In this document: piece after piece, positions 46,044 to 55,515 of the stretch
Layout of the letters: the number at the start of each line of letters is the position of its first letter
Position numbering within the stretch: position 1 is the first letter of the stretch
Origin: Thalassobacillus devorans
Lineage (GTDB): Bacteria > Bacillota > Bacilli > Bacillales > Halobacillaceae
Direction: 5' to 3'
Assembly (NCBI RefSeq): GCF_900176565.1
Contig: NZ_FXEH01000006.1
Location: 1,054,001 to 1,118,000, forward strand
DNA: 64,000 bases
Made by a program: the position numbers and the translations under genes
Notes under the pieces: generated by a model
What the model saw: only the letters and a program-made list of their open reading frames with translations
Told to the model about the DNA's origin: nothing
Databases searched by the model: none

Positions 46044-46916
46044 ATGAATTTCGGCAGAGTATTGACAGCAATGGTCACCCCATTTGACCATAAGGGTAAT
46101 ATAGATTTCGATAAGACAACAAAACTTGTCAACTACCTGATCAATAATGGTTCAGATGGGCTGGTCGTTGCAGGAACGACAGGCGAATCTCCAACCTTGT
46201 CATCGGAAGAGAAAGTTGCATTATGGAAGCATACGGTGGAGGTGGCGGACAAACGAGTGCCTGTCATCGCCGGCAGTGGCAGTAATGATACCCATGCTTC
46301 CATTGAGTTAAGCAAAAAAGCAGAACAAACTGGTGTAGACGCTGTCATGCTGGTTACTCCTTACTACAATAAGCCGAATCAACGTGGGCTCTATGAACAC
46401 TTCAAGAATATCGCCAATGGAACAAACCTCCCTGTAATGTTATATAATGTTCCAGGTCGCTCCATTGTATCAATATCTGCTGAGACAGTAATAGCACTCT
46501 CAAAGATACCTAATATTGTTGCTATTAAAGATGCAAGCAGAGATATTGAATCCATTTCAGAAATGATCGAGTCTACACCTGATAACTTCCATGTATATGG
46601 CGGGGAAGACAGTCTCACGTTGCCTATCTGCGCCATTGGTGCAGCAGGAATTGTCTCTGTATCTTCCCATGTCATTGGAAATGAAATGCAGGAGATGTTA
46701 GCAAAATTCGATCAAGGAGATGTCCAGGGAGCTGCAAAGATCCATCGCCAGCTCATTCCGATTATGACTGAGATGTTCCGCGCTCCTTCACCTACACCTT
46801 TGAAGACAGCCTTACAAATCAAAGGCGTGGATGTGGGCGGGGTAAGACTTCCCCTTGTACCACTCTCTCCTGATGAACGAAAAAGGCTGGTAGAGCTCCT
46901 TAATGTGACGGTGTAA
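46044..46916 (+). CDS. dapA: 4-hydroxy-tetrahydrodipicolinate synthase
   Basis: A 290-residue class I aldolase-type enzyme that condenses pyruvate and aspartate semialdehyde. GTTGESPTLSSEEK (about 44-57), YYNKPNQRGLYEHF (about 107-120) and the Schiff-base lysine in VAIKDASRD (about 160-168) are intact. Preceded by AAGGGAG. It supplies both lysine/diaminopimelate and the DpaAB reaction. Confidence 0.96.
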   Translation: MNFGRVLTAMVTPFDHKGNIDFDKTTKLVNYLINNGSDGLVVAGTTGESPTLSSEEKVALWKHTVEVADKRVPVIAGSGSNDTHASIELSKKAEQTGVDAVMLVTPYYNKPNQRGLYEHFKNIANGTNLPVMLYNVPGRSIVSISAETVIALSKIPNIVAIKDASRDIESISEMIESTPDNFHVYGGEDSLTLPICAIGAAGIVSVSSHVIGNEMQEMLAKFDQGDVQGAAKIHRQLIPIMTEMFRAPSPTPLKTALQIKGVDVGGVRLPLVPLSPDERKRLVELLNVTV

Positions 46917-46924
46917 CAAATCAG

Positions 46925-46964
46925 AAAGCACCGTATGTGTGAAAGCATACGGTGCTTTTTTTGT
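46925..46964 (+). terminator. Intrinsic terminator after dapA
   Basis: AAAGCACCGTATG pairs perfectly with CATACGGTGCTTT around TGTGAAAG, followed by a T-run. It ends the dpaAB-asd-dapG-dapA segment. Confidence 0.92.
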
Positions 46965-47065
46965 TCGAAATTTTTTAAGTTACACGTTATTCTAACCTTC
47001 ATACCTTATTTTGTATTGGATACTGTAGTCTGGTTCATACTAACCGTAAAGAAAGGGGTATGACT

Positions 47066-47809
47066 ATGACAGAATTCAATAATCAGCCACAACAGCCACA
47101 AAAAGATCAGCCAGGAGATCAACCGAAAAAATCGGAGCTGGTAGAAAAAATCCAGCAGCTGGGACAATCCAATGTTCCTCAGGCTCCTGATTCAAATATT
47201 CATGTCCTGCCTATTATCGGTCAGGTAGAAGGACATTTGCAGCTTCCACCTCAAAATAAAACGACTAAGTATGAACATTTGATTCCCCAGCTGGTAGCAA
47301 TTGAACAAAATCCTAAAATTGAAGGACTTGTTGTTTTACTGAATACCGTCGGAGGGGACGTAGAAGCAGGATTAGCTATTTCGGAAATGATTGCTTCTCT
47401 ATCGAAGCCTACGGTATCAATTGTCCTTGGCGGCGGCCATTCAATTGGAGTGCCGATCGCTGTTTCAACAGATTATTCGTTCATTACCGAAACTGCTACG
47501 ATGACCATCCACCCGATTAGGATGACCGGACTTGTCATCGGCGTCCCGCAAACCTTTGAATACATGGACAAAATGCAGGATCGCGTAGTGAATTTCGTTA
47601 CCCAGCATTCTAATATCGATGAAGACAAGTTCAAAGAATTAATGTTTGCGAAAGGAAACCTTACCCGTGATATCGGTACGAATGTAGTCGGACAGGACGC
47701 AGTCGATTATGGCTTAATCGATGCTGTGGGAGGGGTTAAGGAAGCGATGGAAATGTTGAACAAGGAGATCGATAAGAGAAAACCAGATGAAGAGCAGGTG
47801 ATCCAGTAA
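47066..47809 (+). CDS. tepA: ClpP-like protease TepA (YmfB)
   Basis: A 247-residue ClpP-family serine protease (245 in B. subtilis), membrane-associated and linked there to signal-peptide or translocation-related proteolysis. The nucleophile motif [12 protein letters not shown] (Ser at about residue 132) and the [12 protein letters not shown] segment with the histidine are present. The N-terminal 45 residues are Gln/Pro-rich. ATG 47066 is seven bases after GAAAGGGG; ATG 47060 is too close. In B. subtilis rnjB lies between dapA and tepA; it is absent here. Confidence 0.92.
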   Translation: MTEFNNQPQQPQKDQPGDQPKKSELVEKIQQLGQSNVPQAPDSNIHVLPIIGQVEGHLQLPPQNKTTKYEHLIPQLVAIEQNPKIEGLVVLLNTVGGDVEAGLAISEMIASLSKPTVSIVLGGGHSIGVPIAVSTDYSFITETATMTIHPIRMTGLVIGVPQTFEYMDKMQDRVVNFVTQHSNIDEDKFKELMFAKGNLTRDIGTNVVGQDAVDYGLIDAVGGVKEAMEMLNKEIDKRKPDEEQVIQ

Positions 47810-48018
47810 TGGTTCTCTATACACCCTTAAGTGAGACGGATATATTCCCAGCAGATCCAAATGCATACGATAGTACGGTTATCACTGCCTACAAACAAAC
47901 TACTGTCAAAGCAACAAAGCTTGAAAATGGCAATTATCAGATCGTACAACTCCTATCAACCGATCCATCTGATTATTTACACCCGGACTATCAGCCAGGA
48001 ATTCAATTTAACGCTTGA
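47809..48018 (+). CDS. ylzJ: YlzJ-like small protein
   Basis: A 69-residue protein beginning [14 protein letters not shown], the pattern of the YlzJ family found after tepA in Bacillaceae. Its ATG shares one base with the tepA stop (TAATG), so translation is coupled. Function unknown. Confidence 0.85.
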   Translation: MVLYTPLSETDIFPADPNAYDSTVITAYKQTTVKATKLENGNYQIVQLLSTDPSDYLHPDYQPGIQFNA

Positions 48019-48043
48019 ATGCCACCAAACACATGCTTGCCTG

Positions 48044-48052
48044 TGCTATAAT
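48044..48052 (+). promoter_or_regulatory. Extended -10 promoter upstream of ftsK/spoIIIE
   Basis: TGCTATAAT is an exact extended -10 (TGn plus TATAAT). No good -35 is seen 16-18 bases upstream, as is common for extended -10 promoters. It lies 145 bases before the ftsK-type gene. Confidence 0.45.
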
Positions 48053-48073
48053 GATACTGACTATTATTTGTAA

Positions 48074-48124
48074 AGGATGTCGCCTCTCAATGAATTATTC
48101 ATTTGGCCGGCATCCTTCTAATTT
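48074..48124 (+). terminator. Hairpin with T-rich tail in the ftsK/spoIIIE leader
   Basis: AAGGATGTCG pairs with CGGCATCCTT, with an inner AATGAAT/ATTCATT stem, followed by CTAATTTTCC. It may end the tepA-ylzJ transcript or attenuate transcription begun at the promoter just upstream. Confidence 0.5.
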
Positions 48125-48196
48125 TCCGTATGTTGTAGGGAGAGCGTTTTTCTACTTCCTAAACAAAGCTTCATTATAGTAGATAGAGGTGACAGC

Positions 48197-50515
48197 ATGG
48201 CAAAAAAAAGAAACAAGAAAAAACAGGCGAGGTTGAAAAAACAGTTAAAGGTAGAACTTCTCGGCCTGTTGTTTATATTGCTTGCCGTATTTGGCAGCGG
48301 GGCAAGTGCCATCAGTGATGGAGCAATTCCTGGGGGATTGGAACATATCTTACAATTCTTCTTTGGTGTATGGTATTTCGTAGCTTCCATCTTCCTGTTG
48401 GTGCTAGGATTATTTTTAATGATTAAAAGAAGATGGCCGGTATTTTTACATAAACGTATGACAGGATTTTATATCATTTTTCTTTCCACCATTCTATTCA
48501 CACATATCCAGTCATTTGAGCGTATTCTTGCAGACTCCAGCCAGCCATCGATTTTGAAAACGACCTGGGAACACTATTTTGCTTATTTAGATGGAAATCT
48601 TCCTTTCGCTACGATTGGCGGGGGAATGGTCGGTGCTGTTTTATTTGCACTCACATATTTTCTCTTCTCCGCTGCCGGGGCTAAGATACTTTCTGTATTT
48701 GGTATTATCATCGGTATCATTTTCTTGACGGAATGGTCACTAGGAACCTGGCTGGAAAATGTACTAGGGAAAATAACCGCTTTTACCCGTGAGCAATGGA
48801 ATTCAATGAAAACGAATCGCAAATCAAAAGAAAAAGAGGACACAAAGAAAGAACGAAAGAAAAAAGACAAGCGTGAAAAAGAAATGGAGATGGAAGAAGG
48901 GGAACCACAGGTTGAAGGAATCGCAGAGAGTGAGGAGCCGATCATCCAGGACTTCACTGATATTGCTTATTCCTCTGAACTGAAGCAGCAAAATTCAGCC
49001 CCAGAAGAGCAGACATCTTCTGCTCCTGAAGAAGAAAAGGAAGAAGATCCACTCACCCAGTCATTGCCGATGACAGAAGTGGAGAATAAGGACTATCATT
49101 TGCCAGGTATGGATTTATTAGCTGAACCAACCCATAATTCCCAGTCGCAGGAACGCTCGCAAATTCAGGCTACAGTAAGGAAGTTGGAGAAGACTTTCCA
49201 CAGCTTCGGCGTGAAAGCAAAAGTGACAAAAGTCCATGTAGGACCTGCTGTAACCAAATATGAAGTTTATCCGGATGTAGGAGTAAAAGTAAGCAAAATA
49301 GTCAATTTGCATGATGACCTGGCATTAGCCCTTGCCGCAAAAGATATACGAATCGAAGCACCGATTCCTGGCAAGTCTGCTGTAGGCATAGAAGTTCCGA
49401 ACACGGAAGTGGCCATGGTTTCTTTACGGGAAGTGCTGGAATCAAACTCGGCGAAGCAGGGATCCAAATTGGGATTTGCTCTTGGAAGAGATATATCCGG
49501 GGATGCGGTGATCGGGGAACTAAACAAAATGCCCCACTTACTTGTTGCAGGTGCGACGGGAAGCGGGAAGAGTGTTTGTATCAATGGCATTATTACAAGT
49601 ATCCTGATGCGTGCGAAACCGCATGAAGTGAAAATGATGATGATTGATCCGAAGAAGGTAGAATTAAATGTCTATAATGGCATTCCTCATTTGCTTTCTC
49701 CTGTAGTCACGGACCCTAAGAAAGCAGCCCGGGCCCTGAAGAAAGTAGTAGCAGAAATGGAACGTCGCTATGATTTGTTTTCTGATACCGGAACAAGAAA
49801 TATCGAAGGGTATAATGAATATATCGCAAAACAGAATAAAGATAGCGAAGAAACACAGCCACAGCTTCCTTATATTGTTGTGCTTGTGGACGAGCTGGCC
49901 GATTTGATGATGGTAGCTTCCAATGATGTGGAAGATGCTATTACCCGACTTGCTCAAATGGCACGTGCGGCAGGTATCCATTTGATTATTGCTACTCAGC
50001 GACCATCCGTTGATGTTATCACAGGAATTATCAAAGCGAATATTCCGTCCCGGATAGCATTCAGCGTTTCTTCACAGACAGACTCCCGGACCATTCTCGA
50101 TTCCGGAGGTGCTGAAAAGCTGCTGGGCAGGGGAGATATGCTGTTTATGCCAGTAGGTGCTTCGAAACCAACCCGTGTACAGGGTGCGTTTTTATCGGAT
50201 GAAGAAGTGGAAAGGATCGTCAACTACTGTGTAGAACAACAACGTGCCCAGTATCAGGAAGAAATGATTCCAGAAGAAGAGAGCGAAGTGAAACAGGAAG
50301 TGGATGACGAACTGTATCCAGAAGCAGTTCAGCTTGTAATTGAAATGCAAAGTGCAAGTGTTTCCATGCTGCAACGGAGGTTTCGAGTCGGCTATACAAG
50401 AGCAGCCAGACTAATAGACGCCATGGAAGATAATGGAGTGGTAGGTCCTTATGAAGGAAGTAAACCGAGGACTGTGCTTGTATCCCAAACAACGGAAGAA
50501 CAACAAAGCTCCTAA
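48197..50515 (+). CDS. spoIIIE: DNA translocase SpoIIIE/FtsK
   Basis: A 772-residue DNA pump that clears chromosome from the closing septum in division or sporulation. A basic N-terminus precedes four membrane helices (about residues 20-195). A highly charged Lys/Glu linker (about 210-300) leads to the motor: Walker [15 protein letters not shown] (about 450-463), Walker [13 protein letters not shown] (about 558) and [11 protein letters not shown]. The C-terminal gamma winged helix ([35 protein letters not shown]) reads orientation sequences. Length and place after tepA-ylzJ match SpoIIIE of B. subtilis (787 aa). Confidence 0.95.
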   Translation: MAKKRNKKKQARLKKQLKVELLGLLFILLAVFGSGASAISDGAIPGGLEHILQFFFGVWYFVASIFLLVLGLFLMIKRRWPVFLHKRMTGFYIIFLSTILFTHIQSFERILADSSQPSILKTTWEHYFAYLDGNLPFATIGGGMVGAVLFALTYFLFSAAGAKILSVFGIIIGIIFLTEWSLGTWLENVLGKITAFTREQWNSMKTNRKSKEKEDTKKERKKKDKREKEMEMEEGEPQVEGIAESEEPIIQDFTDIAYSSELKQQNSAPEEQTSSAPEEEKEEDPLTQSLPMTEVENKDYHLPGMDLLAEPTHNSQSQERSQIQATVRKLEKTFHSFGVKAKVTKVHVGPAVTKYEVYPDVGVKVSKIVNLHDDLALALAAKDIRIEAPIPGKSAVGIEVPNTEVAMVSLREVLESNSAKQGSKLGFALGRDISGDAVIGELNKMPHLLVAGATGSGKSVCINGIITSILMRAKPHEVKMMMIDPKKVELNVYNGIPHLLSPVVTDPKKAARALKKVVAEMERRYDLFSDTGTRNIEGYNEYIAKQNKDSEETQPQLPYIVVLVDELADLMMVASNDVEDAITRLAQMARAAGIHLIIATQRPSVDVITGIIKANIPSRIAFSVSSQTDSRTILDSGGAEKLLGRGDMLFMPVGASKPTRVQGAFLSDEEVERIVNYCVEQQRAQYQEEMIPEEESEVKQEVDDELYPEAVQLVIEMQSASVSMLQRRFRVGYTRAARLIDAMEDNGVVGPYEGSKPRTVLVSQTTEEQQSS

Positions 50516-50517
50516 TA

Positions 50518-50560
50518 TAAAGACCATATGTCCTGGTACCAAGGATATATGGTCTTTTCT
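50518..50560 (+). terminator. Intrinsic terminator after spoIIIE
   Basis: AAAGACCATATGTCCT pairs with AGGATATATGGTCTTT around GGTACCA, followed by TCTAAT. Confidence 0.85.
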
Positions 50561-50691
50561 AATATACGGATATAGTCGCCTGCGACAGATCGCTTAGACC
50601 TATTTAATCACACTAATGGCGAAAAATTGTGTCTTATTTAGTAAAAATAATAAAATTCTATTTATTTATTACTAGTTTAATGGTATATTAT

Positions 50692-50728
50692 TGTCTGACA
50701 AGATGTGTCGAACGTCAGATGTCAGATC
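50692..50728 (+). promoter_or_regulatory. Candidate operator upstream of the GntR regulator gene
   Basis: TCTGAC (50694-50699) and GTCAGA (50714-50719, repeated at 50721-50726) form a dyad with a direct repeat just before the ymfC ribosome binding site. GntR/HutC regulators commonly bind such dyads in their own promoter region. Not tested against other promoters. Confidence 0.3.
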
Positions 50729-50758
50729 TCATACGTTAGGAATATTGGAGGGAACTCT

Positions 50759-51484
50759 ATGTCAATCAGACAGGACACCCGTCACTTATATTTACAGGTG
50801 ATTGAGCAAATTAAACGTGATATTGAAAACGGTGTTTATAAAGAGAAAGAAAAACTTCCGTCCGAATTTCAATTATCAAAGAAATTGGGGGTTTCCCGGG
50901 CCACACTACGGGAAGCATTACGGATTCTCGAAGAGGAAAACATCGTAACAAGAAGGCATGGGGTCGGGACTTTTGTCAATCCGAAACCAGTATTTTCCTC
51001 AGGGATAGAAGAGCTGATCAGTGTAACAGCAATGATTCAAAAATCAGGTATGACACCCGGAACGCAGTTCCTTTCAACCGATTTCGTTGAACCGACAGAT
51101 GAAGACAAGAAACGATTTGATCCGGTTACCGTACATAGTTTAGCACAAATTGAACGCGTGAGAACAGCTGATTCCCAACCCGTTGTCTATTGTATCGATA
51201 AATTGCCGGATGGTTTGATACCCGTCAAAGACGTACTGGAGAAGGATTCCATATTCGATAGCCTCGAAGAATATGCAGGCAAACGAGTCAGCTATGCTGT
51301 CACGTATATTGAACCGATTGGCTACCATGAACGTATTTCGCCGGTGCTTGAATGTGAACCTGAACAATCCCTCTTGCTTCTTAAACAAATGCACTATACG
51401 GAAATGGATGAACCTGTGTTGTATTCATCCAACTACTTCCGGGCTGATAAGTTCAGTTTCCACGTGCTAAGAAAAAGAGTGTAA
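50759..51484 (+). CDS. ymfC: GntR/HutC family transcriptional regulator (YmfC)
   Basis: A 241-residue regulator, same length as B. subtilis YmfC. The N-terminal winged helix is clear ([47 protein letters not shown], about 32-77) and a UTRA ligand-binding domain fills the rest. ATG 50759 follows GGAGGG by six bases. It stands just ahead of the nupNOPQ nucleoside importer, so control of that operon is a reasonable inference; the ligand is unknown. Confidence 0.92.
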   Translation: MSIRQDTRHLYLQVIEQIKRDIENGVYKEKEKLPSEFQLSKKLGVSRATLREALRILEEENIVTRRHGVGTFVNPKPVFSSGIEELISVTAMIQKSGMTPGTQFLSTDFVEPTDEDKKRFDPVTVHSLAQIERVRTADSQPVVYCIDKLPDGLIPVKDVLEKDSIFDSLEEYAGKRVSYAVTYIEPIGYHERISPVLECEPEQSLLLLKQMHYTEMDEPVLYSSNYFRADKFSFHVLRKRV

Positions 51485-51601
51485 GCGATTTCAATAATGT
51501 GACACATTTCATTTTAGGAGGTGGTCGCCTGTAAATCAGCAAAAAATGAAAACGTTTTTTAGTCGGAATTTTGCTAATTTTATCACAAATAGGGGGTAAT
51601 T

Positions 51602-52720
51602 ATGTTGAAAAATCGTCGTTCATTATTAATTTTAGCACTGTTGTTGGCGATCGGTATGGTTCTTGGTGCTTGCGGCTCATCTGACGGCGGCTCAGAAGAG
51701 GCAGAAGGCAATGGAAATGACAATTCTAACGGAGAAGAAGCTGCAGGGGATGATTTTTCTGTAGCAATGGTAACTGACGTCGGCGGGATCGATGATAAAT
51801 CATTTAACCAATCTGCTTGGGAAGGTCTAAAGGCTTTTGGCGAAGAAAATGGCATGGAAAAAGGTCAAGGCATCGATTATGCCCAGTCTGCAAGTGATGC
51901 TGACTATAACACCAATTTAAACCGTCTGGTACGTAGTGATTATAACCTTATTTACGGTATCGGTTTCCTGCTGGCTCCAGCTATTGAGGAAGTTGCTGAC
52001 CAGAATCCGGATACAAACTTCGGAATCGTTGACTCTGTTGTCGAAAAAGACAACGTGGCAAGCATCGTATTCAAAGAACACCAAGGTTCTTTCCTTGTTG
52101 GAGTAGCGGCTGCTATGAAAACTGAATCTGACAAGGTAGGTTTCATCGGGGGAGTAGACAGTGACCTCATCAATAAATTCGAAGCTGGCTTCCGCGCTGG
52201 TGTTAAATCTGTAAATAAAGATATTGAAGTAAAAGTACAATATGCAGGTGCTTTCGATGCACCGGATGATGGTAAAGCAATCGCTTCCAACATGTATTCT
52301 CAAGGAATTGATGTTATCTATCACGCTTCCGGCGGAACCGGTAACGGTGTATTCGCTCAAGCTAAAGACTTGAAGCAAAATGACGCTGACCGCAATGTCT
52401 GGGTTATCGGTGTGGACCGTGACCAGCATGAAGAAGGTCAAATCAATGACACAAACGTTACATTGACTTCTATGGTCAAGCGTGTAGATGTCGCTGTCCA
52501 GGACGTTTCAACCAATGCTATGAACGGCGAGTTTCCTGGTGGGGAAGTAGTAGAGTATGGTCTTGAAGATGATGCGATCAGTGTTGCTACTACAAACGAG
52601 GAAGCTATGACAGATGACATTAAAACTGCTGTAGAGGACTGGAAAGAAAAAATCGTCAATGGTGAAGTAGAAGTCCCTAGCACGATAGATGAAGTAAAAG
52701 AATTTGAAGATTCACTTTAA
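51602..52720 (+). CDS. nupN: BMP-family nucleoside-binding lipoprotein (NupN)
   Basis: A 372-residue substrate-binding lipoprotein. The signal peptide ends in the lipobox LGAC with Cys24, followed by a very acidic, Gly/Ser/Asn-rich tether (about 25-52). The Bmp/Med domain starts VAMVTDVGGIDDKSFNQSAWEGL and later shows IYGIGFLLAPAIEEVA and DVIYHASGGTGNGVF. It belongs to the nucleoside (guanosine-type) ABC importer. AGGGGGTAAT precedes the ATG. A stronger AGGAGGTGG about 80 bases upstream (51516-51524) has no start codon behind it. Confidence 0.93.
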   Translation: MLKNRRSLLILALLLAIGMVLGACGSSDGGSEEAEGNGNDNSNGEEAAGDDFSVAMVTDVGGIDDKSFNQSAWEGLKAFGEENGMEKGQGIDYAQSASDADYNTNLNRLVRSDYNLIYGIGFLLAPAIEEVADQNPDTNFGIVDSVVEKDNVASIVFKEHQGSFLVGVAAAMKTESDKVGFIGGVDSDLINKFEAGFRAGVKSVNKDIEVKVQYAGAFDAPDDGKAIASNMYSQGIDVIYHASGGTGNGVFAQAKDLKQNDADRNVWVIGVDRDQHEEGQINDTNVTLTSMVKRVDVAVQDVSTNAMNGEFPGGEVVEYGLEDDAISVATTNEEAMTDDIKTAVEDWKEKIVNGEVEVPSTIDEVKEFEDSL

Positions 52721-52728
52721 TAATGGAT

Positions 52729-52757
52729 CGGAAAGGCTGGTCAGCCAGCCTTTCCTT
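52729..52757 (+). terminator. Intrinsic terminator after nupN
   Basis: GGAAAGGCTGG pairs perfectly with CCAGCCTTTCC around TCAG, followed by TTCTTAT. Partial termination here would give excess binding protein over the membrane components. Confidence 0.85.
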
Positions 52758-52764
52758 CTTATAT

Positions 52765-52812
52765 AAAAACATCAAATGAAAGGCAGGCAGCCCTTTTCAT
52801 TTGATGTTTTTA
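52765..52812 (+). terminator. Second terminator between nupN and nupO
   Basis: AAAAACATCAAATGAAA pairs with TTTCATTTGATGTTTTT around a GC-rich loop. Two successive hairpins suggest strong reduction of transcription into nupO, or a separate nupO promoter. A further small hairpin, CTGGGATTGATATCCCAG, lies at 52880-52897. Confidence 0.75.
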
Positions 52813-52941
52813 AAGAGAAAGATTCTAGCAGGTATTTATCTATTAAACTGCTAAAATATTTCATTACAAATAAAGAACCCTGGGATTGATATCCCAGTAG
52901 ATAAAAAGGGTTACGGTCGATTAAGAAAGTGGGGGAAAACC

Positions 52942-54468
52942 ATGAGTTATGTTATAGAAATGCTGAATATCCGGAAAGAATTTCCCGGGATAGTCGCTAA
53001 CGATAATATCACCCTGCAAGTGAAACAAGGAGAAATCCACGCTTTGTTAGGGGAAAATGGAGCCGGTAAATCAACATTGATGAATGTCCTGTTCGGCCTT
53101 TACCAGCCGGAAAAGGGAGAAATAAAGGTACGTGGGGAAAGTGTCAAAATCACTGATCCGAATGTAGCTAATCGGCTTGGTATCGGAATGGTGCATCAGC
53201 ACTTTATGCTAGTGGATACATTCACAGTCACAGAAAATATCATCCTGGGAAGTGAACCTAGAAAGAAAGGTACCGTTGATATTAAGAAAGCGGAAAAAGA
53301 GGTAGAACGTTTATCGCAGCTCTATGGGCTTCGAGTCGATCCTAAAGCGAAAATCCGGGATATATCTGTTGGTATGCAGCAACGCGTGGAAATCTTGAAA
53401 ACCTTGTACCGTGGTGCAGAAATCCTGATCTTTGATGAACCTACTGCTGTGTTGACACCACAGGAAATTAAAGAGTTGATTGAAATCATGCGTGTGTTAA
53501 TTCGTGAAGGAAAATCAATCATTCTTATCACTCATAAACTGAAAGAAATCATGCAAGTCTGTGACCGATGCACCGTCATCCGAAAAGGAGAAGGGATCGG
53601 TACAGTAAATGTGCCAGATACCAATCCGAACGAACTTGCTTCTTTGATGGTTGGTCGGGAGGTCACTTTCTCCACAGAAAAGCAACCTGCCCAGCCAAAG
53701 GAGGTCACCTTAGCTATCCAGGATCTTAACGTGAAGGATGCGCGCCATGTCGATATGGTCAAAGGGTTGAACTTGAAAGTTAATGCAGGTGAAATAGTGG
53801 GACTGGCTGGTGTGGATGGGAATGGCCAATCAGAATTGATTGAAGCTATAACAGGTTTGAGAAAAGTGGATAGTGGTGAGGTTATGCTGAATGGTAAATC
53901 AATTACCAATCTGACACCAAGGAAAGTCACAGAAGCAGGTATTTCACATATACCTCAGGACCGTCATCGGTTCGGTCTGGTACTTGATTTCCCCATCGGT
54001 GAAAACATGGTGCTGCAAACCTATCATCACGAACCTTTTTCAAAAAAAGGCGTCTTACGCTACAAAGAGATCTATAACAAAGCCAAAGCGCTTATTGAAG
54101 AATATGATGTGCGGACGCCTTCTGTCTATACGAAAGCTCGTGCTCTTTCTGGGGGGAACCAGCAGAAAGCCATCATTGGCCGGGAAGTGGACCGCTCCCC
54201 TGACTTGATTATCGCTGCACAGCCTACCAGGGGATTAGATGTAGGGGCCATTGAGTTCATCCATAAGAAATTGATCGAAGAACGGGATAAAGGACGAGCA
54301 GTCTTGCTATTATCGTTTGAATTGGATGAAATTATGAATCTGAGCGATCGGATTGCAGTCATGTTCGGTGGCAGCATAGTAGCCGAAGTGAAGCCGGAAG
54401 ATACGACCGAACAGGAACTCGGTCTGCTCATGGCGGGCAGTAAACAGCAGAAGGCTGGTGGTCAGTGA
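52942..54468 (+). CDS. nupO: Nucleoside ABC transporter ATPase (NupO)
   Basis: A 508-residue tandem ATPase (510 in B. subtilis). Domain 1 has a full Walker A GENGAGKST (about 37-45) but a degenerate signature (ISVGMQQRVEI); Walker B is LIFDEPTAVLTPQE. Domain 2 has a degenerate Walker A (GVDGNGQSEL) with an intact ALSGGNQQKAIIGRE signature and AAQPTRGLD. This split is normal for the sugar/nucleoside-type double ATPases. A stop-start overlap (TGATG) couples it to nupP. Confidence 0.95.
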   Translation: MSYVIEMLNIRKEFPGIVANDNITLQVKQGEIHALLGENGAGKSTLMNVLFGLYQPEKGEIKVRGESVKITDPNVANRLGIGMVHQHFMLVDTFTVTENIILGSEPRKKGTVDIKKAEKEVERLSQLYGLRVDPKAKIRDISVGMQQRVEILKTLYRGAEILIFDEPTAVLTPQEIKELIEIMRVLIREGKSIILITHKLKEIMQVCDRCTVIRKGEGIGTVNVPDTNPNELASLMVGREVTFSTEKQPAQPKEVTLAIQDLNVKDARHVDMVKGLNLKVNAGEIVGLAGVDGNGQSELIEAITGLRKVDSGEVMLNGKSITNLTPRKVTEAGISHIPQDRHRFGLVLDFPIGENMVLQTYHHEPFSKKGVLRYKEIYNKAKALIEEYDVRTPSVYTKARALSGGNQQKAIIGREVDRSPDLIIAAQPTRGLDVGAIEFIHKKLIEERDKGRAVLLLSFELDEIMNLSDRIAVMFGGSIVAEVKPEDTTEQELGLLMAGSKQQKAGGQ

Positions 54469-55514
54469 TGTTTTCCAATCGTTTAGTAAATATATTAATA
54501 CCACTTATATCCGTATTTTTAGGCTTATTGGTTGGGGCATTCATCATGCTTGGCTTTGGATATAATCCTTTAACTGGGTATCTTTCTTTATGGGAGGGAG
54601 CCTTTGGGGATTCTTACTTTTTTGGCGAGACTTTAAGACAAGTTACCCCGTACATTCTGTCCGGGTTAGCCGTGGCATTTGCTTTTCGTACCGGACTTTT
54701 TAATATCGGAGTGGAAGGACAGGTAATTATGGGCTGGCTTGCATCTGTGTGGGTTGGGCTTGCAATTGACGCACCGATGATCATCCACCTGCCATTAGCT
54801 ATTCTTGCAGCTGCTTTAGCTGGTGCAGCCTGGGGATTCCTCCCCGGGTTATTAAAAGCTAAACTCGGAGTCCATGAGGTTATTGTAACGATTATGATGA
54901 ATTACATTGCTTTATATACCTCGAATGCATTAGTCCGAAATGTCATTAGTGACGGCCAGGACCGTACCGAACGTATTCCGGAAACCGCCTCGCTTACTTC
55001 AGAATGGCTGGCTGCACTTACTCAATACTCCCGGCTCCATTACGGTCTGCTGATTGCTTTGTTCGCAGCCGCAATCATGTGGTTTATTTTAAATCAGACC
55101 ACTCGTGGTTATGAGTTGAGGTCGGTTGGTTTCAATCAGGATGCTTCTCGCTATGCTGGAATGAATGTGGGTCGTAATATTATTTTATCCATGGTTATTT
55201 CTGGTGCGTTTGCAGGACTTGCAGGCGCAATGGAAGGGATCGGAACATTCGGTTACCAATCAGTAAAAGGCGGGTTTACGAATATTGGATTCGACGGAAT
55301 CGCCGTTGCCTTGCTTGGCGGAAACGCAGCGGTGGGTGTTGTCCTTGCTGCTATACTATTCGGCACATTGAAAGTAGGAGCATTGAATATGCCGACAAGT
55401 GCAGGTGTCCCTACAGAATTAGTAGATATCGTAATTGCCATGATCATTTTCTTTGTAGCATCCAGTTATATGATCCGTTGGTTCTTACTGAAAATGAAAA
55501 AGGAGGGGAAATAA
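54468..55514 (+). CDS. nupP: Nucleoside ABC transporter permease (NupP)
   Basis: A 348-residue permease of the BPD_transp_2 family with about nine or ten hydrophobic segments and the EAA-like AFRTGLFNIGVEGQ motif (about 70-83). LGVHEVIVTIMMNYIALY and GFDGIAVALLGGNAAVGV are family blocks. ATG 54468 overlaps the nupO stop; the GTG three bases upstream is an equal alternative. Confidence 0.94.
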   Translation: MFSNRLVNILIPLISVFLGLLVGAFIMLGFGYNPLTGYLSLWEGAFGDSYFFGETLRQVTPYILSGLAVAFAFRTGLFNIGVEGQVIMGWLASVWVGLAIDAPMIIHLPLAILAAALAGAAWGFLPGLLKAKLGVHEVIVTIMMNYIALYTSNALVRNVISDGQDRTERIPETASLTSEWLAALTQYSRLHYGLLIALFAAAIMWFILNQTTRGYELRSVGFNQDASRYAGMNVGRNIILSMVISGAFAGLAGAMEGIGTFGYQSVKGGFTNIGFDGIAVALLGGNAAVGVVLAAILFGTLKVGALNMPTSAGVPTELVDIVIAMIIFFVASSYMIRWFLLKMKKEGK

Positions 55515-55515
55515 A

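Noticed and set aside
51567-51590. CodY box before nupN
   Set aside because: AATTTTGCTAATTTT matches the 15-base CodY consensus at only about 10 positions; too weak in AT-rich DNA, although nupNOPQ is CodY-controlled in B. subtilis.
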